This document shows, piece after piece, positions 42,394-51,940 of a stretch of 64,000 bases of DNA; the first letter of the stretch is position 1; the number at the start of each line of letters is the position of its first letter. Under the pieces are notes generated by a model. It had not been told where the DNA came from, did not search any database, and saw only the letters and a list, made by a program, of their open reading frames with translations. Source of the DNA: Verrucomicrobiales bacterium. GTDB taxonomy: Bacteria; Verrucomicrobiota; Verrucomicrobiia; Verrucomicrobiales; V1-33. The stretch lies in contig JAGNEJ010000008.1 in NCBI GenBank assembly GCA_018003315.1, positions 1-64,000 of the forward strand, in the 5' to 3' direction. A program made the position numbers and the translations under genes.

Positions 42394-44793
42394 TCAGCCC
42401 GGCTGGCCGCCCAGCTCGCGGGTGACGAGGATGAGTTTTTCGCGGACTCCGGGGCGGAAGCCCGGCTCGGAATGCAGCACGGCCAGACACACGCCCGGTT
42501 CGAGGAAAAACGAGCGGATCGATTTGTCAGCACGCAGGGTGAAGGTTCCCTGGTCGGCCATGCCCAGTGATTCCGCGAGGCCTTTGAGGTAACGGTAGCT
42601 TTGCGGAGCCGCGGCGGAAAACCCCCGCACTTCCTCGCATTCCTCCGGGCCGCTGCTCTGGGCCATGCCCGCTGCCGTGATGATGACACAGGCGCAAATG
42701 CCTGGAAATCGGGCGGAACGATCCGCAATTTCCTGCGGAGTCAGGACCCGCTCCGTGTCGAAGATGGCCCGCGTGGCGATGTGCCGGACATCCGCCTGGC
42801 AGCCAAATGTCAGGGCTTCCCCTCTCGGTTTTGCCGGGGGCGCTTCGGTTGCGGATGGAGTCGCTGCCGGGCGCGGGACTGCCGGTGGTGCCTGCGGCGG
42901 AGCCATGGGCTGGCCTGACCGGAAATCGCCAGGCGGGGCCGTCGAAAGGGTCTCCGCACGCTGGGGAACGCCAAGGTCCGCGTTGTCGGAAAAAGGTGTC
43001 AGCGGGTCCTGCCGTTGCTCCGCTGGTTGGGAAATGACAGCATTTGCAAGCGGAGCCGATTCTTCCGGCCGCGGCACCTGGGTTGCATCCTCAATGGCCA
43101 CCGCTGAGAACGGCGTGGCAATGCCCGCAGTGGTCAGGCTTTCCGCCGAAGCGGTGGACGCGGGTGGAGCCTGAGACAACAGCGCAGGCGGCAGGAGCGG
43201 AAGGATTTCGGACAACGGAACCACCACTGCCAAACCTTGGCGGGCCTTGGAAAATGCCCCGCGATACTCGCGCATCACCCCCTGCTGAAGCAACGCCACC
43301 GGCACGGCGATTTTTCCTGACGCCAGTTGGGACACAACCGTCTGCACCGGCAACTTCACTTCCACGGAAGGGGGCACATTTGCCGGGTTGAATCCCAAAT
43401 CCCGCCCCGAAGCATTGCGCAGGACTGCCGCCAGACTCAGCGTCAGCATTTCCGGCTCCTGGCTTGCAACGGGCTGGACCGGGTGCTCCGGAGCAGCGGG
43501 CAGGTTCTGCGTGCTGGCCGGACTCTCCGGCTGGGCGCGTGGGGGTTCCGCACCCGCAGTGGGCATTCCAGGCACCGGGGGGTCCGTACGGCGCACCACC
43601 GGCACGGAGACGGGCCGGTCCATCGGCTGGAGCGGCTGCAACACGTCCCCCGCGGGCACCGGATGGGATGCCGCAGATCCCGTTCCGACGGTGTGCTGTT
43701 GGGAAACAAAATCCGGGCGGCCATCTCCGCCTGGAGTGGCAGGGGCCTTCGGCCCTTCGGCGTTGGCGGTGTGTGGGGTAATGACCTGGAAGGGGGAAGG
43801 CGTTCCCGGAGTGGGAATTCCCGGAGTTGTCACAAACGGAGAAACCGCACCGGGCACGGGAACGGCTGGTGGACGTGGTGCCGACGCCGTTCCAACAGCA
43901 GCAAAAACAGGCTGGGGGGCCGGCTCCGCCTGGTGGGGATTTGCGGGAGCGGAGGTTTTAGGATGCGCCGACAAGCCCGCCGGGCCAGCCATCTGGAATG
44001 GCGATCCAGCTCCCGTGGCAGGAGGCGCTGGCAGGAAAGTGCTTGCGCCTCCCAATGCTGCAGGTCTTTCCGCTTCCATTGGGGGAAATGGTGACACCAC
44101 CTCCTGCGGCCGGGCTTGAGGCATTGCTGCAGTGTCAGGAAATCCCAGCGGGGCATTTCCTGCATGGCCTCCCTGCGCCCCGGAGAGGGCCGTCATTGGT
44201 GCCACCGCAAAGGGGGATTCCACCACCCGCGGTGCCGGGCGGGAAGATTCCCGGCCAGGTGGCCAGGGATGCATTTCGTTGGCAGGACCACCGCTTCCGG
44301 CCATTCCAAAGGGGCTCGGAAAGGGGGGGGGGTGAGCGCTCCCATCCAGCAGCCGCCGCACCTTCTGGTAGGGCAGCACCACGTCCACGTCCTCGTGCTC
44401 CCTGACCTGACGCACAAACACCTCCGGACACAGTTGAAAAACCTGACTGAGTCGCAACGAGGGCCGCCCCTGCTGGAAGGTCCGGCGCAGGTCCTCCATC
44501 GGCAAGGCCAGCACCTGATCCCCGAACACCCGTCCGGGTGCCACGAATTGCGGAGGAATCAAAATGCTCATTTCCCGAACCGAAAAACCTTCTCCCCCGG
44601 CGGTTTGGAACGGTGACGTAGAATTCATGGGCGATGGATGTGGGCGGTTGGGTTGGGGCTCAGCCGCGCGCTCCCTTGCTTCCGCCCCGTGAAACGCCAG
44701 GACCAGCCCGGTGGTGTTGACTTCCCGTTCCTTCCCGGCATCGTTGCCATCGGAACCACCGCGCCGGAACAGCGTCCGTAACGAAAAGGCCAT
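42394..44793 (-). CDS. Large SPF-motif scaffold with two copies of a ~55-residue domain and a C-terminal roadblock-like domain
   Basis: A 799-residue protein. Residues 95-150 and 478-536 look like copies of one domain: LP-(M/V)-x2-(L/V)-x3-(F/L)-x2-G, then (D/G)-(V/L)-x-VV-(L/V)-P-(Y/L)-x2-(V/I)-x2-LL. Between and beyond them is a Pro/Ala-rich, probably disordered linker carrying seven SPF and two TPF motifs (near 60, 160, 193, 234, 264, 319, 333, 560 and 600). Residues 670-795 resemble a roadblock/LC7 domain (SRFPGICACVIITAAGMAQ to ELGGQ). The ATG at 44793 follows the AT-rich promoter region; a shorter start at 44628 is possible. It heads the operon with MglA and roadblock genes. Confidence 0.8.
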   Translation of the reverse strand: MAFSLRTLFRRGGSDGNDAGKEREVNTTGLVLAFHGAEARERAAEPQPNRPHPSPMNSTSPFQTAGGEGFSVREMSILIPPQFVAPGRVFGDQVLALPMEDLRRTFQQGRPSLRLSQVFQLCPEVFVRQVREHEDVDVVLPYQKVRRLLDGSAHPPPFPSPFGMAGSGGPANEMHPWPPGRESSRPAPRVVESPFAVAPMTALSGAQGGHAGNAPLGFPDTAAMPQARPQEVVSPFPPMEAERPAALGGASTFLPAPPATGAGSPFQMAGPAGLSAHPKTSAPANPHQAEPAPQPVFAAVGTASAPRPPAVPVPGAVSPFVTTPGIPTPGTPSPFQVITPHTANAEGPKAPATPGGDGRPDFVSQQHTVGTGSAASHPVPAGDVLQPLQPMDRPVSVPVVRRTDPPVPGMPTAGAEPPRAQPESPASTQNLPAAPEHPVQPVASQEPEMLTLSLAAVLRNASGRDLGFNPANVPPSVEVKLPVQTVVSQLASGKIAVPVALLQQGVMREYRGAFSKARQGLAVVVPLSEILPLLPPALLSQAPPASTASAESLTTAGIATPFSAVAIEDATQVPRPEESAPLANAVISQPAEQRQDPLTPFSDNADLGVPQRAETLSTAPPGDFRSGQPMAPPQAPPAVPRPAATPSATEAPPAKPRGEALTFGCQADVRHIATRAIFDTERVLTPQEIADRSARFPGICACVIITAAGMAQSSGPEECEEVRGFSAAAPQSYRYLKGLAESLGMADQGTFTLRADKSIRSFFLEPGVCLAVLHSEPGFRPGVREKLILVTRELGGQPG

Positions 44794-45136
44794 GCAAATA
44801 AGTTGGGTTGAGCCGCGACCAGTCGAGTTCGGTCAGCAGATTTTCTTGGAAATAATAAACTTTAGCCTAATTGTCAACATTTACAGGCATTTCCGCAGCT
44901 AAAAATTCTGCATTTCTTAAATTTATTTTTGTAGTTAATGCGATTGATTGAATTCAGTATTTTAATCGTGGAAATTATATGAACCACCGTGCTGCGCAGC
45001 CAAACCTGAATCGACATTGCGACGCAGTGCGGACGAAGCCGTAAACCGGTGGGGCGGTGACGAACCGACTTTCACGCAAAAGCAAACCGGGCGATCAAAA
45101 TTCCGTGAAACCGCGGAAGTCCGGCTACATTGGGCA
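44794..45136. promoter_or_regulatory. AT-rich divergent promoter region (343 nt)
   Basis: Between the GTPase operon and the PQQ-propeller gene, roughly 44840-44985 is strongly AT-rich against a GC-rich background. On the minus strand TTGACA (44872-44877) is a perfect -35 box with TATTAT (44852-44857) 14 nt on and TATTTC (44849-44854) 17 nt on. On the plus strand AT-rich elements ending in ATTATAT (near 44974-44980) could serve the PQQ gene. No gene was recognised here. Confidence 0.6.
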
Positions 45137-46702
45137 ATGACTGATCCGTCCCCTGAGCAATCCGCCCGCCCGCCCTGCCGGACGAATCTGCTGATCGGCC
45201 TGGTTGTCGTCTGCGCGGGTGCCCTGGGGGTGGTGCGCGGACGAAGCTGGACGTCGGTGCAGCAAGGAAACATGGCTTTCATGATCACGCTGGCCATTTC
45301 CTGCGGATTGGTGTTGCTGTGGTTTTTGCTGTTTTCCGGGCTGTCCTGGAGGGTGCGCCGATTGGTTTGTGCGGTGCTGGCAGTGGCAGCGTTGCTGGGG
45401 CTGGCATTGTTCAAATACGATGGTGTGTCCGGCGATCTCATTCCAAAATTCCGCTGGCGCTGGGGGAACACCGGTCCGCCGCCGCTGCAGGTGACCGCGG
45501 CGGATGGTGCGCAGGTGGTGCCCGCCCCTCCTGGCGCGGCGGATTTCCCGCAGTTTCTGGGACCGCATCGGAATTGTCGGCTGGACGAGCCCGATCTGGA
45601 GACGGATTGGAAGACGCATCCCCCGCAGGAACTGTGGCGGCTGCCGGTGGGCAAAGCGTGGACGGGTTTTGCGGTGTCCGCGGGCATGGCGATCACCCAG
45701 GAGCAGCGCGAGGATCAGGAACTGGTGGTCTGTTATCAACTGGACAGCGGCAAGATTCTCTGGTCCCATGCCGATGCCACCCGACACGAGGATCCGCTGG
45801 GCGGCGTGGGGCCGCGGGCCAATCCCCTGGTCGCCGACGGACGCGTCTTCACCCAGGGGGCCACCGGCATCCTGAACTGTCTGGACCTGGCCACCGGGCG
45901 GGTTGTCTGGTCGAAGGACATCCTGACGGGAAATGGCGCAAAGCGTCCGGAATACGGGGTCAGCGCCTCGCCGCTGCTGGTGGGGGAAATGGTCGTGGTG
46001 ATGCCGGGAAACCGCAGCGGAGCCACCCTGGCCGCCTATCATCGGGACAATGGCACCCGTCTCTGGATTGGCGGAACCCAGTCGGCCAGCTACAGTTCGC
46101 CCGTGGTGGCAGCCATTGGTGGCGTTGAGCAGGTTTTGCACCTCGGGAGGGATGCGCTGGTAAGTTATGAGCCGACGAATGGCAAGGTGTTGTGGGAATT
46201 CCCCGCCTGGCCGCAGAACCAGCAGCCGAACATTGCCGTTCCGGTGACGCTATCCGGTGATCGGGTGCTCATTTCCAGCGGTTACGGGCGGGGCAGCCGC
46301 CTGGCGGAAATCAAGCGGGAAGGCACCGCCTGGACCGCCCAGGAAGGATGGAGCACCAACCGGATGAAGGCGAAATTCACCAACCTCGCCGAAAGCGGCG
46401 GGCTGGTTTACGGACTGGATGACGGCGTTCTGGCGTGTCTGGACCCGGCGGACGGGCAGTTGAAATGGCGCGGTGAAAAATACGGGCACGGCCAGGTGCT
46501 GTTTGTGAAATCGCGCCTGCTGATCATGGCCGAAGACGGCAGCGTGGTGCAGGCGGAGGTGAACGGCACCGGAATGAAAGAACTGGGACGCTTCCAGGCC
46601 TTGAACGAGAAAACCTGGAACCCGCCGGCGCTGGCCGGAAATTATCTCGTGGTCCGCAACGACCAGGAAGCCGTTTGTTACCGGCTGCCGGTGCGGACCT
46701 GA
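45137..46702 (+). CDS. Membrane-anchored PQQ-like beta-propeller protein
   Basis: A 521-residue protein from ATG 45137. Three hydrophobic spans lie at the N-terminus (LLIGLVVVCAGALGVV, FMITLAISCGLVLLWFLLF, LVCAVLAVAALLGLALF). An external eight-bladed-type propeller follows: FPQFLGPHRNC, then repeated blades such as LVVCYQLDSGKILWSH, GILNCLDLATGRVVWSKD, LAAYHRDNGTRLWIGG and LACLDPADGQLKWRG. The opening FLG-x-HRN resembles planctomycete/verrucomicrobial PQQ proteins. No PQQ-dehydrogenase catalytic residues were seen, so a binding role is likely. Its end overlaps the convergent agarase-like gene by 25 nt. Confidence 0.88.
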   Translation: MTDPSPEQSARPPCRTNLLIGLVVVCAGALGVVRGRSWTSVQQGNMAFMITLAISCGLVLLWFLLFSGLSWRVRRLVCAVLAVAALLGLALFKYDGVSGDLIPKFRWRWGNTGPPPLQVTAADGAQVVPAPPGAADFPQFLGPHRNCRLDEPDLETDWKTHPPQELWRLPVGKAWTGFAVSAGMAITQEQREDQELVVCYQLDSGKILWSHADATRHEDPLGGVGPRANPLVADGRVFTQGATGILNCLDLATGRVVWSKDILTGNGAKRPEYGVSASPLLVGEMVVVMPGNRSGATLAAYHRDNGTRLWIGGTQSASYSSPVVAAIGGVEQVLHLGRDALVSYEPTNGKVLWEFPAWPQNQQPNIAVPVTLSGDRVLISSGYGRGSRLAEIKREGTAWTAQEGWSTNRMKAKFTNLAESGGLVYGLDDGVLACLDPADGQLKWRGEKYGHGQVLFVKSRLLIMAEDGSVVQAEVNGTGMKELGRFQALNEKTWNPPALAGNYLVVRNDQEAVCYRLPVRT

Positions 46703-48792
46703 TACATCTTGCCGCCCACCGCCCGGCTGGCTTCCACGAGTTCCGGATAGGGCGTGTCCGCCACGTCGATGAATCCGATCTGGTAGTTCTCCTCGTCATA
46801 GACGCGCCCGGTCGTGGGTTCGTCCATCCACTGGAACCAGTGGGTGCCGACAAACTGCGGGTGCTGCAGCGCGCCCTGCAGATAATTCCGATAGGCCTCG
46901 GCGCGGGCGGCCTGGCTGGCCACCGGCACCAGCCCGGTGTGAAACAGCCCGCGGTCCAGCGCTCCGAAATGGAATTCCCCAATGAGCAGCGGCTTGTCCT
47001 GGCTGGGGTTTTTGAAGGCGGCAATGCTGCGCTGGTAAATGTTATAGCTGATGACATCGCAATGCTTGCCCGCCGCCAGGTCCGCCAGCGGATTGGCCCA
47101 GGCAAAACGGCAGCCGAGGTAGAGCTGATGGGGTGCCACGGAGTGGATGGCCTCGCGCACGGTGCGGAAGTAGGTTTCCGCGGTCTTTGCATAAAAAGCC
47201 GTCAGGTCGGCCCGGGCGCGGTGGACATCGGGCGTTTCCCGGCTGCTGCGCAGCGCCTCCCAGGAGGCATGGTTCGCGCCCCAGGCGGCATTGAGTTTGG
47301 CAATTTCCTGGTATTTGGCTTTGAGGTCGGAAAGGAAGGCAAGCTTGGCGGGCTGATCCTCCGGTGACTTGAGCGCACCGAGTGCCAGCGAAGTGTCGTC
47401 ACCCCAGGACATTTCGTTGTCGGAAAAGTAGCCGATGCACCAGGGGTCGCCCGCAGAGCCGCCCATTTTCCCCTGCATCGCCCGCTGCAAACGAACGGAG
47501 AAACCGGGGTCGAAGACATCGGGAAACTTGCCCCAGTAGCCCTCGCTGCCCTCAATCATCCGCGCGCCGTAGGAGCCCACGTGGTCGGTGTAGGGGGTGC
47601 GCCGCAGCCCGAACACCTCGTGGGATGACCAGTTTGCAATGGTATTGAGCCCCCAACTGCGCAGGCGCTGGTGGATCACCCCGGCATAGGCCGATTTCCA
47701 GTCGGGACCGTATTTGCGTTTGAGATTGGTTGCGCCGAACGAGAAGGTCTTCGGAGAACGCCCGGCATAATGCCCTTTCAAGGCAGTGCTGCGGCCGAGG
47801 AACTCCACAAACTCAGGCTGGTCGCCCGGAAAATCTTCAAACCAGCCGCCGCGTTCCTCCACCGGCGTGTAGTCCACCGCCCTCACGCAATCGATGCCGT
47901 GGGAAAAAAACAAACGGCCATCCGGATCGACCAGCCACCATTTGCCCAGGTGTTTTCCGGTCCGGAAAAAGCCCGTGGCCGCCAGTTGCGGCCCGCCCGC
48001 CCAGCCGCCAAACTTGTCCCAATCCGCCGGGCCGGGCTGGGCCGCCAGTTCCTTGGCTTCCGCTTCCCGCCGCAGCTTGAGTTCGTCCAGTGAGTGGACT
48101 TTGCCGGGCCAGTCCTTGTGCTTGTATTGGCCGAAGGTGTCGATGAACGGCAAATAGGGATCGGCATCGGTCACCCACGCGGTGGGGGGAAGGTAACTGC
48201 CGGAAGCCCGGATTGGATCCAGCTCAAACTGGCTGATTTCCTTGGGTTCGTGGACGAAGAGAACGATCTGCGTGATGTTGGTGGCATCCACGGTGCCCGT
48301 GCCGCCGGCGGTGACGGGATAGCCCCGCAGGCCGAAGAGTTTCCCGCCCAGCTTGTCTTCGCTGGTGCGCCGCAGCCGGACGTGGAGAACGTCGCTTTCG
48401 CCGGGGTTGAGCGTCAACGTGCCGTTGACGCAGTTTTTAGTGCCGTTGGCTCCGGGATTGTCCACGCGGCAGTTCAGGGTCTTGCGGAGTTTCCCCACAT
48501 TTTTCACCCGCACCTGCACTTCGTCAAAGCCTGACAAATCCCACCGCCCGTCCGGTGCGGGCAGGGTGATGCCCGGCCAGCGCTCCTTGGTGCCGGTGGT
48601 CAGGCGCAGTTTTCTGCCAGTGCCAACGCCCACCAGGGAGATCTCCGCATCGGTCTTGACGATCTTCCCGAGGTCGGCATCCGTTTCGCAACGGAACAGC
48701 GTTTGATCCGCCCCGGTGGCCGCCCCGCCCAGCAGCAGTCCGGCAAACGCACTTGTCAGGATCCACCGGGAAAAATCGTTCAAAAAGTTCAT
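46678..48792 (-). CDS. Secreted agarase-like glycoside hydrolase (GH50-like)
   Basis: A 704-residue exported enzyme. The signal peptide follows ATG 48792 ([19 protein letters not shown]). A beta-sandwich region of about 200 residues precedes a (beta/alpha)8 barrel. Barrel motifs fit GH50 agarases: [21 protein letters not shown], the acid/base Glu460 in [10 protein letters not shown], and the nucleophile Glu606 in [14 protein letters not shown]. The late [12 protein letters not shown] and [12 protein letters not shown] also agree. It may hydrolyse agar or a related galactan outside the cell; the substrate is not certain. No other polysaccharide genes lie beside it. Confidence 0.88.
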   Translation of the reverse strand: MNFLNDFSRWILTSAFAGLLLGGAATGADQTLFRCETDADLGKIVKTDAEISLVGVGTGRKLRLTTGTKERWPGITLPAPDGRWDLSGFDEVQVRVKNVGKLRKTLNCRVDNPGANGTKNCVNGTLTLNPGESDVLHVRLRRTSEDKLGGKLFGLRGYPVTAGGTGTVDATNITQIVLFVHEPKEISQFELDPIRASGSYLPPTAWVTDADPYLPFIDTFGQYKHKDWPGKVHSLDELKLRREAEAKELAAQPGPADWDKFGGWAGGPQLAATGFFRTGKHLGKWWLVDPDGRLFFSHGIDCVRAVDYTPVEERGGWFEDFPGDQPEFVEFLGRSTALKGHYAGRSPKTFSFGATNLKRKYGPDWKSAYAGVIHQRLRSWGLNTIANWSSHEVFGLRRTPYTDHVGSYGARMIEGSEGYWGKFPDVFDPGFSVRLQRAMQGKMGGSAGDPWCIGYFSDNEMSWGDDTSLALGALKSPEDQPAKLAFLSDLKAKYQEIAKLNAAWGANHASWEALRSSRETPDVHRARADLTAFYAKTAETYFRTVREAIHSVAPHQLYLGCRFAWANPLADLAAGKHCDVISYNIYQRSIAAFKNPSQDKPLLIGEFHFGALDRGLFHTGLVPVASQAARAEAYRNYLQGALQHPQFVGTHWFQWMDEPTTGRVYDEENYQIGFIDVADTPYPELVEASRAVGGKMYQVRTGSR

Positions 48793-48962
48793 GCGGGCGG
48801 AGCTTAGGGACGGCTCCATTTGCGTCAAGTCCGCGACCCCGCAGCGGGCCGGTGGCCAGCCTGGCCAGCGCCCTTCCGACCGGACTCCGGGAATGGGGGA
48901 AAAATCGCCGCCTCTGGCGGTTGAAACCCATCGCGATGCAGTTAAGTAGTTGCCGACATCCC

Positions 48963-49736
48963 ATGGCAACCGAAACCTGCAAACTCAATCTTTCCCTCCG
49001 CGTGTGGCGGCAGGAGGGGCCGGACAAAGCCGGTCGCTTTGAAACCTACCAGGCCAAGGGCATTCCGGACAGCGCCTCCTTCCTCGAAATGCTCGACATC
49101 GTGAACGAGGATCTGATCGAATCCGGCGGCGATCCCATCGCCTTTGACCATGATTGCCGGGAAGGCATCTGCGGGATGTGCAGCATGGTCATCAATGGCA
49201 TGCCGCACGGTCCGAAAGGCGGGGTCACCACCTGCCAGTTGCACATGCGCAGCTTCCGGGATGGAGACACCATCTGGATCGAGCCATTTCGCGGACGCGC
49301 CTTTCCAGTCATCCGCGACCTGGCAACCGACCGCAGTGCCTTCGACCGCATCATGCAGGCCGGGGGGTATGTGAGCGTCCGCACCGGATCCGCCCCGGAG
49401 GCCAATGCGGCCCCGGTGTCGAAACCGGATGCCGACGACGCCTTCAACGCCGCGTCCTGCATCGGCTGCGGCGCCTGTGTGGCCGCCTGCAAAAACAGCA
49501 GCGCCATGCTCTTCGTGGGGGCCAAGGTGACGCACCTCAACGGCCTGCCGCAGGGCAAACCGGAGGCGGACCGCCGCACGCTGGCCATGGTGCGGCAGAT
49601 GGACGAGGAGGGTTTTGGCAACTGCACCAACCAGTACGAGTGCTCCGCGGTATGCCCCAAATCCATCAGCGAGGACGTCATTCGCCAGCTCAACCGCCAC
49701 TACCGCAACGCGGTCATTCACGAACTGCTCCGCTGA
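48963..49736 (+). CDS. sdhB: Succinate dehydrogenase/fumarate reductase iron-sulfur subunit
   Basis: A 257-residue iron-sulfur subunit. The [2Fe-2S] ligands are in CREGICGMC with a further Cys in TTCQLHMR. Ligands of the [4Fe-4S] and [3Fe-4S] clusters are in [18 protein letters not shown] and [14 protein letters not shown]. It moves electrons from the flavin subunit to the quinone in complex II. The ATG at 48963 gives the standard N-terminus. Neither the flavoprotein nor the cytochrome subunit gene is beside it: upstream is the divergent agarase-like gene and downstream is accD. The subunits must be encoded elsewhere. Confidence 0.96.
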   Translation: MATETCKLNLSLRVWRQEGPDKAGRFETYQAKGIPDSASFLEMLDIVNEDLIESGGDPIAFDHDCREGICGMCSMVINGMPHGPKGGVTTCQLHMRSFRDGDTIWIEPFRGRAFPVIRDLATDRSAFDRIMQAGGYVSVRTGSAPEANAAPVSKPDADDAFNAASCIGCGACVAACKNSSAMLFVGAKVTHLNGLPQGKPEADRRTLAMVRQMDEEGFGNCTNQYECSAVCPKSISEDVIRQLNRHYRNAVIHELLR

Positions 49737-49794
49737 TTTCGCCCCATCCGCCCCGCAGCTTGCGCATTTTCACCGCTGATCCATAGTTTCCCGC

Positions 49795-50718
49795 GTGAGC
49801 AGCAGACGACGCAAACCCACCTTGGACCTTCCGGAATTCACCGATGACGGCAGCGGATTCTTCCGCAAGCCGACCATGGACAATTTCAGCGAGAAGAAGA
49901 AGAACATCCCGGAAGGACTCTGGCACAAGTGCCCCGGCTGCGCCGCCACCATCCACGAACTTGACCTCCAGGAAAACGTCCGGGTGTGTCCGAAGTGCAA
50001 CCACCACTTCACCCTGAGTTCGCAGGAACGCATCGCCAACCTGGCCGATGAAGGCAGCTTCCAATGCATGGATGAGGCATTGGCCTCGGTGAATGCCCTG
50101 GGCTTCAAAGCCTACACGGAAAAAGTCGCCGAATACCGCCGCCGCACCGGACTGAGCGAAGCGGTGGTCACCGGGCGGGCGACGATTCACCGGCATCCCG
50201 TCACGCTGGGCATCATGGATTTTCGGTTTCTGGGCGCCAGCATGGGCAGCGTCGTCGGGGAAAAACTGACCCGCGCGGTGGAAGCCGCCACCGAGGAAGG
50301 CCGCGGGGCCATCATCATTTCCTCATCCGGAGGAGCCCGGATGCACGAAGGCATCCTCAGCCTCATGCAGATGGCCAAAACCAGCGGAGCCCTCGCCCGG
50401 CATCACCGCGCCTGCCTGCCCTTCATTTCCATCCTCACCCACCCCACCACGGGCGGAGTCACCGCCAGCTTCGCCACCCTGGGCGACATCATCCTCGCCG
50501 AACCCAAATGCATGATCGGCTTCGCCGGTCCGCGCGTCGTCAAGGAAACCACCCACCAGGACCTGCCTCCCGGATTCCAGACCGCGGAATTCATGCTCGA
50601 ACACGGACTGGTGGACCAGATCGTCCATCGCAAACAACTGCGCGACACCCTGGGACGCTTTCTTTCCTATCTGATGCCCCCGGCGGCTTCCGCTTCTGCC
50701 GCCTCCACCGCCGAGTGA
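49795..50718 (+). CDS. accD: Acetyl-CoA carboxylase carboxyltransferase subunit beta
   Basis: A 307-residue protein with a GTG start. The N-terminal zinc finger has Cys-x2-Cys in HKCPGCAATIHELDL and Cys-x2-Cys in VCPKCNHHF. The carboxyltransferase core contains VTLGIMDFRFLGASMGSVVGE, IIISSSGGARMHEG, LPFISILTHPTTGGVTASF and IGFAGPRVVKET, with ERGF-type QDLPPGFQTAEF near the end. With AccA it makes the carboxyl-transfer half of acetyl-CoA carboxylase for fatty-acid synthesis. The gene lies 58 nt after sdhB and 91 nt before the aldolase gene. Confidence 0.97.
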   Translation: MSSRRRKPTLDLPEFTDDGSGFFRKPTMDNFSEKKKNIPEGLWHKCPGCAATIHELDLQENVRVCPKCNHHFTLSSQERIANLADEGSFQCMDEALASVNALGFKAYTEKVAEYRRRTGLSEAVVTGRATIHRHPVTLGIMDFRFLGASMGSVVGEKLTRAVEAATEEGRGAIIISSSGGARMHEGILSLMQMAKTSGALARHHRACLPFISILTHPTTGGVTASFATLGDIILAEPKCMIGFAGPRVVKETTHQDLPPGFQTAEFMLEHGLVDQIVHRKQLRDTLGRFLSYLMPPAASASAASTAE

Positions 50719-50809
50719 TTCCGGCGCAGGGTTGACATTGCCGCGGATTATGGCAGTTGCCCTGCCTCCGTTTCGTTTTCGCACCCCAATTTCTCCTACC
50801 ACACACGCC

Positions 50810-51841
50810 ATGCCTGTCGCCACACCCAGCCAATTCGCCGCCATGCTCGATGCCGCCCAGGCGGGCGATTTCGCCTTTCCGGCCATCAACGTGACTTCAC
50901 TGCCCACCATCAATGGTGCGCTGAAGGCCTTTGCGGAGCAGAAAAGCGACGGGATCATCCAGGTTTCCACCGGCGGCGGACAATTTGCCTCCGGTACGGC
51001 CGTGAAGGACATGGCGCTGGGTGCCATTGTGCTGGCGGAAGCGGTGCACTTGTTGGCGGAACGCTACGACATTCTGGTGGGCCTGCACACCGACCACTGC
51101 CAGCCGGACAAGGTGAACACCTTTCTCAAACCGCTGCTGGAAGCCACCCGCCAGCGCCGCCTGGCCGGAAAAGGAAATCTTTTCAACAGCCACATGCTCG
51201 ATGCCTCCTCGCTGCCCTTGAAGGAAAACATGGCCCTGAGCGCCGATCTGCTCCGGGAATGCGCCGCACTGGAAATCATACTGGAAGTGGAAGCCGGCGT
51301 GGTGGGAGGCGAAGAAGACGGCGTGGACCACGGCGACCAGCCGAACGCCAAACTTTACACCACCCCTGAAGACATGCTCCAGGTCCATGACAGCCTCAAA
51401 GGTTTGGGGCGCTATCTGTTCGCCGCGACCTTTGGCAACGTCCACGGAGCCTACAAGCCCGGCATCGTCAAGCTGCGCCCGGACATTCTGAAACAGGGGC
51501 AGGATGCCGTCATTGCCAAACACGGTCCGAGCGCGGAGTTCGACCTGGTGTTTCACGGAGGCTCCGGCACCCCGCTGGAAGAAATCCGCGAAACCCTCGC
51601 CTACGGAGTTGTCAAAATGAACATTGACACCGACACCCAGTATGCCTTCACCCGCCCGGTGGCCGATCACATGATGAAACACTACGACGGGGTCCTCAAA
51701 ATCGACGGCGAAGTGGGCGACAAGAAGGCCTACGACCCGCGCAGCTATTTGAAAAAAGGCGAACAGGGCCTTTGCGACCGCATGAAACAGGCCTGCGACG
51801 ACCTCCGCAGCACCGGCCGCACCATCTGCGGCAAGGTCTGA
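50810..51841 (+). CDS. fba: Fructose-bisphosphate aldolase, class II
   Basis: A 343-residue zinc-dependent aldolase of the long (FbaA-like) type, acting in glycolysis and gluconeogenesis. Zinc ligands are in GLHTDHCQPDK, EVEAGVVGGEEDGVD, FGNVHGAYKPG and VFHGGSGTPLEE. VKMNIDTDTQYAFT is the dihydroxyacetone-phosphate phosphate-binding segment. ATG 50810 is chosen because the family's N-terminal helix starts there; an upstream ATG lies within the promoter region. A TTGACA at 50732 lies in the upstream gap without a good -10 partner. Confidence 0.96.
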   Translation: MPVATPSQFAAMLDAAQAGDFAFPAINVTSLPTINGALKAFAEQKSDGIIQVSTGGGQFASGTAVKDMALGAIVLAEAVHLLAERYDILVGLHTDHCQPDKVNTFLKPLLEATRQRRLAGKGNLFNSHMLDASSLPLKENMALSADLLRECAALEIILEVEAGVVGGEEDGVDHGDQPNAKLYTTPEDMLQVHDSLKGLGRYLFAATFGNVHGAYKPGIVKLRPDILKQGQDAVIAKHGPSAEFDLVFHGGSGTPLEEIRETLAYGVVKMNIDTDTQYAFTRPVADHMMKHYDGVLKIDGEVGDKKAYDPRSYLKKGEQGLCDRMKQACDDLRSTGRTICGKV

Positions 51842-51940
51842 CGGCAAAACCCCACGCAGGCGCATTTGCGAGGGGTGCGCGCAGTTGCATGGACAGTGGG
51901 CTGGCAGTAAAGGGACGCTCCTTTCTTCCACCATCCCCAC

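Noticed and set aside
50732-50765. Promoter signals upstream of the aldolase gene: TTGACA, and a GG-N10-GC pattern like sigma54
   Set aside because: TTGACA has no -10 partner, and the sigma54-like match is partial and could be chance; no enhancer-binding site was seen.
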